Assembly: GCA_944380885.1 (NCBI GenBank)
Contig: CALWIZ010000001.1
Location: forward strand, 1 to 64,000
Direction of reading: 5' to 3'
DNA: 64,000 bases
Source: an uncultured Clostridia bacterium
GTDB lineage: Bacteria; Bacillota; Clostridia; Oscillospirales; Acutalibacteraceae
In this document: piece after piece, positions 58,501 to 64,000 of the stretch
Position numbering within the stretch: the first letter of the stretch is position 1
Layout of the letters: every line of letters starts with the position of its first letter
The notes under the pieces: generated by a model
Told to the model about the DNA's origin: nothing
Seen by the model: the letters and a program-made list of their open reading frames with translations, nothing else
The model's database searches: none
Translations under genes and position numbers: made by a program

Positions 58501-59431
58501 TAAACTCATTTTTATAATTGTCAAACTCATATATGCCGTTTACGAGTATAAACGCGCCGTCTTTAAGGGGTGCCAGCTCGCCTGTTCTTTTTACATCTAT
58601 GAAAATTTTTGCGTTAAGCGAGTTTGTGTGGTCGCTGAAGGAAAAGGTTATAAGGTTCATCTCTCCGCGCTTGGTATTTATTTTGCGGCTTTCAAGGCCG
58701 AAAACCTCTCCCCAGCAGCGTATCTCGCTGTCGTCTCCTGTGACCTCTATCATTTTTTTGGTATTGCTGTCAATACCCCTGCCGTAAAATATCTGCGGAT
58801 TGTCAAGGTAAACAAGTCCGTTTTCCGGTACGTCGTCACGCTCGCCGAATTTAATCGCCTTAGCCTGCGGCTCCTCGCGTTTTTTATCCGGCCTCGGCGC
58901 CTTTGCGGGCGCCGGCGCCTCCGCGGCGGGGGCAGGGGGCAGGGTTACGCCCTCCGTTTCAAGCTGACCGTCAAATGACACGCTTATTTCAATTCCGAAA
59001 CGTTCCTTTATTATCTGCTTAAATGCGTTTTCAAAGCCGCTTTCGGTTATTTTTGAGTATCCCCCGTATTTAAGGGTTATTTTTACACTGCTTTCTGAAA
59101 AGTCAAACTCAGCGCCGTTGAAATAGCCGTTGAGTATAGCGTTCTTGACCTTTATCTCGGCTATTATGTCTTCGCAGGCGGAGCTGTCAAGCGCTGCTTT
59201 TCCGTAAAAACAGGAAACCGCACAGGAATCAAGCCTTAAGGCGTTTTTGAGCGCTTCGCAAAGTCCGTTCTTTGTTTCATGCGTTATGTATTTATCGGAT
59301 TTGATTGTAATCTCAAGCGTCCTGTCCTCAAGCTCCAGCTTGCAGTGCTCTACCGTACAGTCAGCGAATATTTCTGAAAGTTCATCGGAAACATATTCCC
59401 CGAAAAGCTCCGAAAAAGATGCCTTTGCCAA
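55595..59431 (-). CDS. polC: DNA polymerase III alpha subunit, PolC type, lacking the exonuclease domain
   Basis: 1278 residues, about 160 shorter than typical PolC. N-terminal tau-interaction-like region (1-165), Pro/Ala linker, OB fold (~235-315), PHP domain (~335-600) with VELHCHTNMSAKDAV and GDVHFL, palm/fingers with the Cys4 CPKC/CPVC zinc site (~743-771) and the catalytic PDIDLNFS (~797), and the C-terminal end DTNQISMF. In other PolC proteins the DEDD 3'-5' exonuclease is inserted right after the GLEANLVDDG-type segment; here GVEAYFVDD (~400) is followed within 20 residues by the PHP continuation IILVKNLTGLKNLY. So proofreading must come from elsewhere. TTG 59431 follows CGGAG. Confidence 0.93.
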   Translation of the reverse strand: MAKASFSELFGEYVSDELSEIFADCTVEHCKLELEDRTLEITIKSDKYITHETKNGLCEALKNALRLDSCAVSCFYGKAALDSSACEDIIAEIKVKNAILNGYFNGAEFDFSESSVKITLKYGGYSKITESGFENAFKQIIKERFGIEISVSFDGQLETEGVTLPPAPAAEAPAPAKAPRPDKKREEPQAKAIKFGERDDVPENGLVYLDNPQIFYGRGIDSNTKKMIEVTGDDSEIRCWGEVFGLESRKINTKRGEMNLITFSFSDHTNSLNAKIFIDVKRTGELAPLKDGAFILVNGIYEFDNYKNEFIVTPKSMALLQKYTEQDLHEGQKRVELHCHTNMSAKDAVSSAGDIINQAFRWGHKAIAITDHGVVQAYPAAAAAVKGIRKSGGDFKVIYGVEAYFVDDIRNDISKLNAKQTAKLRYHQIILVKNLTGLKNLYKLISEAHLNDFRGKPLTLKSKLDSLREGLILGSACEQGELYKAIVDGKPHEELVRIAEYYDYLEIQPLGNNAFMVRESTYPDKKDKKTGETIPNRFRKVTDFEVIKDFNRKVVELGDELGKPVVATGDVHFLKKDDDIIRKILLAGQGFDDFDNQAPLYLKTTDEMLADFDYFGERAKEFVIDNPNKIADMIDGDVIPVPEGNYPPVIEGSDDLLRNICHDNAHRIYGDKLPEVVEKRLEKELNSIINNGFSIMYISAQKLVAYSEENGYLVGSRGSVGSSFVATMAGISEVNPLPPHYVCPKCRYSEFFLKGEVGSGFDLPEKNCPVCGEPLGRNGHDIPFETFLGFKGDKVPDIDLNFSDEFQSSVQKYTETLFGRENVFKAGTISTVAEKTAFGFAKAYAENKGITLSSAELNRLAKLVEGAQIKQTTGQHPAGMIIVPRDKTIYDFCPVQHPADDVNSDIITTHFDFHSIHDTILKLDELGHVVPTTYKYLEEYSGIPVNDVSMSDPEVYSLFVSTEALGVTPEEIDSKTGTYCLPEFGTPFVREMLMDCKPKNFSDLLQISGLSHGTDVWLGNAKDLIDNGTCTISEVIGTRDNIMVYLIHQGLEEGKAFKITETVRKGLVAKGKVSAEEWGAMEEEMRSHGVPEWYIASCHKIKYMFPKAHAAAYVISALRLAWYKVHKPLEFYCAYFTARPEDVDVPTVMQGKDAVRRYLQNIKAKGKDATKKELDVYNNMLIFNELMSRGIGVLPIDISKSHAVKYVPENGKMRLPFGALGGVGEKAAWAIYEAAQRGNFVSREDFQIEAGVSKTIIQNLADLGAMNDLPDTNQISMF

Positions 59432-59446
59432 TTTTTACAACTCCGT

Positions 59447-60499
59447 TTATATTTTCTCAATTTCCTTTATAAGTTCGTCAAGCAATTTGTCTTCCGGTAT
59501 TTTGCGCAGGATTTCGCCGTTTTTAAACAGTACTCCGCAGCCGTCTCCGCCGGCAATGCCTATATCCGCCTCATGCGCCTCTCCGGGTCCGTTCACCACG
59601 CAGCCCATTATCGCTACGGTTATGTCCTTGTCTGTTCCGGTAAGCCTTTTTTCCGCTTCGTTCGCGATTTTTATAAGGTCGATTTTGGTTCTTCCGCAGG
59701 TGGGGCAGGAGACAAACCTTATCCCGCCTTTTTTAAGGCCGAGCGCTTTAAGCAGGTCTTTTCCTGCCTCTACCTCCTTTACCGGGTCGTCGGTAAGAGA
59801 TATTCTTATAGTGGCGCCTATTCCGCGCAGCAGCAAGCCGCCGATTCCGGCGGCGGATTTTATTGTGCCGGTTTTTTCGGTTCCCGCCTCGGTGACCCCT
59901 AAGTGCAGGGGATAGCGGCATTTTTCCGCCGCGAGCACATACGCGCGGTACATCGATGTAACGTCAGAGCTTTTAAGGGACAGCACTATGTCGTCAAAGT
60001 CGAATTTTTCAAGCAGTGAAATGTGGTAAAGTCCGCTTTCAACCATTGCCTCTGGCGTAGGAGCGCCGTATTTTGCAAGAATATTTTTTTCAACAGAGCC
60101 GGAATTTACACCTATCCTTATCGGTATTCCGGCATTTCTGCAGGCGTCCGCCACGGCCTTTACACGGTCGTCAGAGCCGATATTACCGGGATTTATCCGT
60201 ATTTTATCCGCTCCCGCCGCCACGCTTTCGAGTGCCAGCTTATAGTCAAAATGAATGTCAGCTACTACCGGTATCTGTACGCTTTCCTTTACCGCGGCAA
60301 GCGTCTTTACAGCCTCAGAATCCGGCACGGCTATCCTTATAATATCGCAGCCTGCCGTTTCAAGTTTCTTCGCCTGTGCGATATTACCCTCTATATCATG
60401 CGCCGGAACGCAGAGCATTGACTGCACCGTTATGGGAGCTCCGCCGCCGATAGGAACCTTTCCGGCGAATACTTTTTTTGTCATATCATTGGTATACAT
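59447..60499 (-). CDS. ispG: 4-hydroxy-3-methylbut-2-en-1-yl diphosphate synthase IspG
   Basis: 350 residues (GcpE). Fe4S4 enzyme of the MEP pathway that converts MEcPP to HMBPP. TIM-barrel part with VADIHFDYKLAL and RINPGNIG, then the C-terminal cluster domain with FVSCPTCGRT and MGCVVNGPGEA supplying the three cysteines and catalytic glutamate. AGGGTGAGAAA precedes the ATG. It lies 4 bases after rseP and 15 before polC, in the usual clostridial cluster. Confidence 0.96.
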   Translation of the reverse strand: MYTNDMTKKVFAGKVPIGGGAPITVQSMLCVPAHDIEGNIAQAKKLETAGCDIIRIAVPDSEAVKTLAAVKESVQIPVVADIHFDYKLALESVAAGADKIRINPGNIGSDDRVKAVADACRNAGIPIRIGVNSGSVEKNILAKYGAPTPEAMVESGLYHISLLEKFDFDDIVLSLKSSDVTSMYRAYVLAAEKCRYPLHLGVTEAGTEKTGTIKSAAGIGGLLLRGIGATIRISLTDDPVKEVEAGKDLLKALGLKKGGIRFVSCPTCGRTKIDLIKIANEAEKRLTGTDKDITVAIMGCVVNGPGEAHEADIGIAGGDGCGVLFKNGEILRKIPEDKLLDELIKEIEKI

Positions 60500-60503
60500 T
60501 TTC

Positions 60504-61565
60504 TCACCCTGTAATAAGTGCCCATATGTCCTTTGCCGTTATAAGCAGCATAAAGGCTATAAGCACGGCAAAGCCTATCGCGTGAACCGCCGCCTCGTAT
60601 TTCTGCGGCACCGGTTTCCTGAATATCATTTCTATGAGAATAAACAGCAGCCGTCCGCCGTCAAGCGCCGGAACAGGAAGCAGATTGAAAAGCCCTAAAT
60701 TTATGGTTATAATAGCCATTATCGGCAGAAGGTTCGCAAGGCTGACTTTTGCCGCCGAGCCTATTGCCGCCGTGATACCCACAGGACCCGAAATCGCGCT
60801 TATGCCGTATTTACCTGCGATTATGTCTATTAAAGAACGCCAAACAACCGCGCAGTATGAGGCGGCAGTGGCAAAGGTTTGTTCTATATAAGAGCCGACG
60901 GTCTTTTTTATGCCGTAAACATAAAAATCTACCTCTAAATAGCTTATGCCGTCCTCCTCGGACGAATTGAAAGCTACATCTTTAAGCTCTACACGCTTTC
61001 CGTCGCGTATTACTGTCATATCGATTTTACCGTCCTTTACGTTTGTAAAGGCATAGCTTAAATCGTAGGTAGAAAAAATCTTTCTGCCCTCGACCTCTGT
61101 TATTTTATCGTTGACCATAAGACCGCTTTCCGAGCTTACGGCGTTTTCCTTGAATTCAGCCACTACGGTTGAGTTAAAAGCTTTTTGCGGAGCTAATGTT
61201 ATCGCTACTATCACAAGGCCGAGTATCAGGTTGAATATAGCGCCCATCGCGACTATAATAAACCTTCGCCACGGTTTTTTGTTGCAGAAAGCGCGGTTGT
61301 CGCCGCTGTCCTCGTCCTCGCCCTCCATGGCACAGTAGCCGCCGAGCGGAATGAGATTTACCGAATATTTGGTTTCTTTGCCCTGCTTTGAAAAGAGCTT
61401 GGGACCAAACCCCACCGCGAATTCGTTTACCTTTACGCCGAACAGCTTCGCCGCAATGAAATGACCGAATTCGTGAATTATTATAAGCAATAAAAATAGC
61501 GCTATCGTCACAAGATAGGGCCATATGTTGTTCCATGTGTTTAGAAAGGCTGAAATAGTGACCAC
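60504..61565 (-). CDS. rseP: RIP site-2 zinc metalloprotease RseP/YluC family
   Basis: 353 residues. Membrane-embedded protease with the active site IIHEFGHFIAA in TM1, a PDZ domain (~125-210, ESGLMVNDKITEVEGRK) and the LLPVPALDGGRLLFIL motif carrying the third zinc ligand near residue 290. Homologues cut anti-sigma factors and signal peptides within the membrane. GTG 61565 is used as start; no strong ribosome site precedes it, so the exact start is less sure. Lies between dxr and ispG as in most Clostridia. Confidence 0.92.
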   Translation of the reverse strand: MVTISAFLNTWNNIWPYLVTIALFLLLIIIHEFGHFIAAKLFGVKVNEFAVGFGPKLFSKQGKETKYSVNLIPLGGYCAMEGEDEDSGDNRAFCNKKPWRRFIIVAMGAIFNLILGLVIVAITLAPQKAFNSTVVAEFKENAVSSESGLMVNDKITEVEGRKIFSTYDLSYAFTNVKDGKIDMTVIRDGKRVELKDVAFNSSEEDGISYLEVDFYVYGIKKTVGSYIEQTFATAASYCAVVWRSLIDIIAGKYGISAISGPVGITAAIGSAAKVSLANLLPIMAIITINLGLFNLLPVPALDGGRLLFILIEMIFRKPVPQKYEAAVHAIGFAVLIAFMLLITAKDIWALITG

Positions 61566-61580
61566 CTGCTTTATATAAAT

Positions 61581-62723
61581 TTATTTTATGCTTTCTCTCG
61601 CAACGCGCCTTGCCTCGCTGTCGGCCCATAGCACATCGTCAAGAGTAATATCTTTTTTATTATACACTGCACTGAGCGCTTTTTCCGCAATTTCGGGTAT
61701 TTGGAGAAATTTTATTTTTCCCGCAAGGAAAAGCCCTACCGCCTCTTCGCCGGCGCCGTTTACTATGGCGGGAGCGAGTCCTCCTTGCTTTACCGCCTTA
61801 ATACAAAGCGGCAGACAGCGAAAGGTTTCTGTATCAGGCCTTTCAAATGTAAGCGTGCCTATATCGGTAAGGCTCAGCCGCTCAAAAGCGTTATCCGCCC
61901 TTTTCGGATACGTCAGCGCGTACTGAATAGGCAGTCTCATGTCCGGCGTGCCGAGCTGGGCGATTACCGCACCGTCTGACAGCTCTATTCCTGAGTGTAC
62001 TATGCTTTGACGGTGAACAAGCACTTCTATATCGTCGGCTGAAACCCCGAAAAGACGTACCGCCTCAATAACTTCAAGTCCTTTATTCATCAGCGTCGCG
62101 GAATCTATCGTTATTTTGGCGCCCATTGACCAGTTCGGGTGTTTAAGAGCCTGCTCTACCGTTACATTTTCAAGTTCTTTTTTAGTCTTTCCGTAAAACG
62201 GGCCGCCCGACGCCGTAAGCAGTATTTTTTTAAGCGAACCCTCCGTCACCCCTTGAAGTGATTGGAATATCGCCGAATGCTCACTGTCCACCGGCAGCAG
62301 CCTGACGCCTTTTTCTATTATGCGCCGGTTCACGATTTCTCCGCCCGCGACAAGGGTTTCCTTATTTGCGAGCGCGACGGTTTTTCCGGCGTCTATCGCG
62401 GCAAGCGTGGGAACCAGTCCGGCGATACCGACTATTGCGTTAAGCACGGTGTCGCAGCTGCTTCGTGCCGCCTCGCAGACGCCTTCTTCACCGGACAGCA
62501 CCTTTATTCCGGTGTCGGCAAGCCTGACCGCAAGGTCTTTGGCCGCTGCTTCATCAAAAACCGCTGCTGTTTCGGGCTTATACCTGCGCGCCTGCTCTTC
62601 AAGTATTTTTATATTGCGCCCGGCGGCAAGGGCGGTTATTTTGATTCCGTTCAACTCTGCCGCCTCCAGCGCCTGAACGCCTATCGAACCTGTAGAGCCG
62701 AGAATAGCGAGCTTTTTTGTCAT
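61581..62723 (-). CDS. dxr: 1-deoxy-D-xylulose 5-phosphate reductoisomerase
   Basis: 380 residues; NADPH-dependent first committed enzyme of the MEP pathway, target of fosmidomycin. Rossmann start LAILGSTGSIGVQALE, ANKETLVAGG, metal-binding VDSEHSAIFQ, the flexible-loop LTASGGPFYG, and MGAKITIDSATLMNKGLEVIEA are all present. ATG follows GCAGGTGTGAT and overlaps the cdsA stop (ATGA). Makes the precursor chain with ispG in the same operon. Confidence 0.96.
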   Translation of the reverse strand: MTKKLAILGSTGSIGVQALEAAELNGIKITALAAGRNIKILEEQARRYKPETAAVFDEAAAKDLAVRLADTGIKVLSGEEGVCEAARSSCDTVLNAIVGIAGLVPTLAAIDAGKTVALANKETLVAGGEIVNRRIIEKGVRLLPVDSEHSAIFQSLQGVTEGSLKKILLTASGGPFYGKTKKELENVTVEQALKHPNWSMGAKITIDSATLMNKGLEVIEAVRLFGVSADDIEVLVHRQSIVHSGIELSDGAVIAQLGTPDMRLPIQYALTYPKRADNAFERLSLTDIGTLTFERPDTETFRCLPLCIKAVKQGGLAPAIVNGAGEEAVGLFLAGKIKFLQIPEIAEKALSAVYNKKDITLDDVLWADSEARRVARESIK

Positions 62724-63553
62724 ATCACACCTGCCGAGATAAAAATATAAAAAAGAGGTGCTATCATAATTATACTGTCAAAACGGTCAAGTATTCCTCC
62801 GTGACCGGGAATTAGTTTTCCGTAATCTTTTATTCCGGCGGATCTTTTTATGGCGGAGGCGAAAAGGTCGCCTACCATACCGAGAATACAGAACGGTACG
62901 GTCAGCAGCAGCAGCGCCGCGATATGAGCTGTCTGTGAAAAGGCAAAGGTAAGCGCTACTGACACAATAAGGCTTAATAGCACTCCGCCGACAGCTCCCT
63001 CCACCGTTTTGTTAGGGCTGATTGATGGGCAGAGCTTATGTTTTCCGAGTGTTACTCCGGCAAAATACGCGCCCATATCGCATATGCTTGAAAAATTAAG
63101 CAGTAACAGCAGATAAAAAATTCCGTTTCCGTGATTGAGCACAAATCCGAGAGTGGAAAACGCAAACGCGACAGGAAGCGGCATTGCCGAAAACGCAAAA
63201 ATACGCACGAGGTCAAAAAGCTCATGCTTCGCAAGAATAGTGACTGCGGCGAAAATAAAATATATCACACTTAATGCCGCAGCGGTCGCAAGCGGCTGTA
63301 TAGAGACATTTTCTGAAATAGACGCAGTACTTTTGTCCAGAGTGAATACGGCAAGAAACGCGTATACGCAGCCTCCTGTCACAGCGACACGGTTTTCTAT
63401 CCCGACGGCGTTGTGCAGAAGCTCATAAACCGCGACAGCGGCGATAAGAGCGATAAAGAAGGTTATTATAAGCGGATTTATCAGGTTTCCGGCTGCTATT
63501 ACGGCTGCTGTTACAAGAACCAGAACCGCGCCGGAAATTATTCTTGTTTTCAT
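62720..63553 (-). CDS. cdsA: phosphatidate cytidylyltransferase CdsA
   Basis: 277 residues from ATG 63553, which has AAGGGGCAGGAAA upstream; the frame extension to 63613 overlaps uppS and is rejected. Eight or so TM helices, and the family signature near the C-terminus IPGHGGILDRFDSI. It makes CDP-diacylglycerol from phosphatidate and CTP for phospholipid synthesis, at the membrane. It sits 19 bases after uppS and overlaps dxr. Confidence 0.93.
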   Translation of the reverse strand: MKTRIISGAVLVLVTAAVIAAGNLINPLIITFFIALIAAVAVYELLHNAVGIENRVAVTGGCVYAFLAVFTLDKSTASISENVSIQPLATAAALSVIYFIFAAVTILAKHELFDLVRIFAFSAMPLPVAFAFSTLGFVLNHGNGIFYLLLLLNFSSICDMGAYFAGVTLGKHKLCPSISPNKTVEGAVGGVLLSLIVSVALTFAFSQTAHIAALLLLTVPFCILGMVGDLFASAIKRSAGIKDYGKLIPGHGGILDRFDSIIMIAPLFYIFISAGVI

Positions 63554-63572
63554 TTTCCTGCCCCTTAAGGTA

Positions 63573-64000
63573 TTAAATTCCGCCGAAGCGGCGGTTGCGG
63601 CGGCTGTAATCATCTATCGCGCGCTCAAGCTGCGCGGGGGTGAAATCAGGCCACAGTATATCTGAAAAACGGTATTCCGCGTATGCCGACTGCCACAGCA
63701 GAAAATTAGATGTTCTGTATTCTCCGCTGGGTCGGATAATAAAATCCGGGTCGGGCATACCGGCAGTATACAGGTGATCGCTTATCAGCTTTTCGGTCAC
63801 CTGCTCGGGCGCCGTGCCTTCGTTAATAATACGCTTTACGGCATGCACAAGCTCATCTCTGCCGCCGTAGTTTACGGCTATGTTGAGCTTTAAGCCGGTA
63901 GCGTCGGCCGAGCCTTCCTCATCTTTCCTTATCAACTCTTTGATATCGTCGGCAAGGGGAGTGAGGTCGCCTATGAATTTCACCTTTATATTTTCATGCT
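63573..64000 (-). CDS. uppS: isoprenyl (undecaprenyl) diphosphate synthase UppS, 5' end beyond the window
   Basis: The C-terminal ~142 residues of a cis-prenyltransferase. The frame stays open to base 64000, reading ENIKVKFIGDLTPL, so GTG 63983 is not the true start and about 100 N-terminal residues lie outside. Seen are NYGGRDELVHAVKRI, the substrate-binding PDFIIRPSGEYRTSNFLLWQSAYAEYRF and the ending WPDFTPAQLERAIDDYSRRNRRFGG. The family RTSGExRxSNFxxWQ reads RPSGEYRTSNFLLWQ. It makes the C55 lipid carrier for peptidoglycan and heads the visible part of the cdsA-dxr-rseP-ispG-polC cluster. Confidence 0.94.
   Translation of the reverse strand, partial: HENIKVKFIGDLTPLADDIKELIRKDEEGSADATGLKLNIAVNYGGRDELVHAVKRIINEGTAPEQVTEKLISDHLYTAGMPDPDFIIRPSGEYRTSNFLLWQSAYAEYRFSDILWPDFTPAQLERAIDDYSRRNRRFGGI

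Overview
The window is a chromosomal segment of a low-to-mid GC Gram-positive anaerobe, most probably a clostridial member of the Oscillospirales/Ruminococcaceae type. This is inferred from PolC-type DNA polymerase, MEP-pathway isoprenoid genes in the order uppS-cdsA-dxr-rseP-ispG-polC, a flavodiiron protein with fused rubredoxin, rsmG next to a ParB/Noc-like gene, DUF1292, DegV, M42 peptidases, frequent TTG/GTG starts with strong Shine-Dalgarno sites, and Firmicutes-type promoters and terminators. No rRNA, tRNA, CRISPR array, transposase or phage gene was seen.

Layout. 0.2-15 kb (+): membrane protein, trmB, rsmG, parB/noc-like; then murD, two M42 aminopeptidases, a GNAT-like protein, a YnbB-type PLP enzyme, a Na/Pi cotransporter, an ABC exporter, a zinc-ribbon protein and a Gfo/Idh/MocA oxidoreductase. 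15-20.9 kb (-): small Cys-containing ORF, C39-like protein, pdp, cdd, polysaccharide deacetylase, a probable 6S RNA, DUF1292 and an ABC multidrug-type exporter. 20.9-21.7 kb has no long gene. It has a consensus promoter and a strong terminator bounding a ~460-nt transcript with four evenly built GGTGA-N5-ATG sites and tiny ORFs. 21.7-28.2 kb (+): degV, a membrane spermidine-synthase-like protein, and a YdjI/YdjG/YdjH-like membrane-stress module. 28.3-36 kb (-): an EAL phosphodiesterase, then a Lhr-like helicase, a BrxD-like ATPase and a TerB-N/TerB-C protein that form a compact three-gene operon.

36-51.6 kb (+) is the most distinctive part. A GEMM-I (c-di-GMP-I) riboswitch with terminator precedes a nine-gene, ~14-kb operon: a membrane-anchored protein, a small helical protein, a 7TM-type HD-GYP protein, three paralogous surface glycosidase-like proteins (one with its catalytic residues lost), a HEAT-repeat membrane protein, a processive GT2 polysaccharide synthase and a DivIVA-like coiled-coil protein. 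A second GEMM-I riboswitch follows directly and controls a secreted protein. In both switches the terminator 5' arm overlaps the 3' end of the aptamer, so ligand binding should turn expression on. With the nearby EAL gene this looks like a local c-di-GMP circuit for making and trimming a surface polysaccharide.

51.7-64 kb: an M23/G5 peptidase (-), a flavodiiron protein (+), a small membrane protein (+), and the (-) strand uppS(partial)-cdsA-dxr-rseP-ispG-polC cluster. This PolC lacks the 3'-5' exonuclease domain that normally interrupts its PHP domain.
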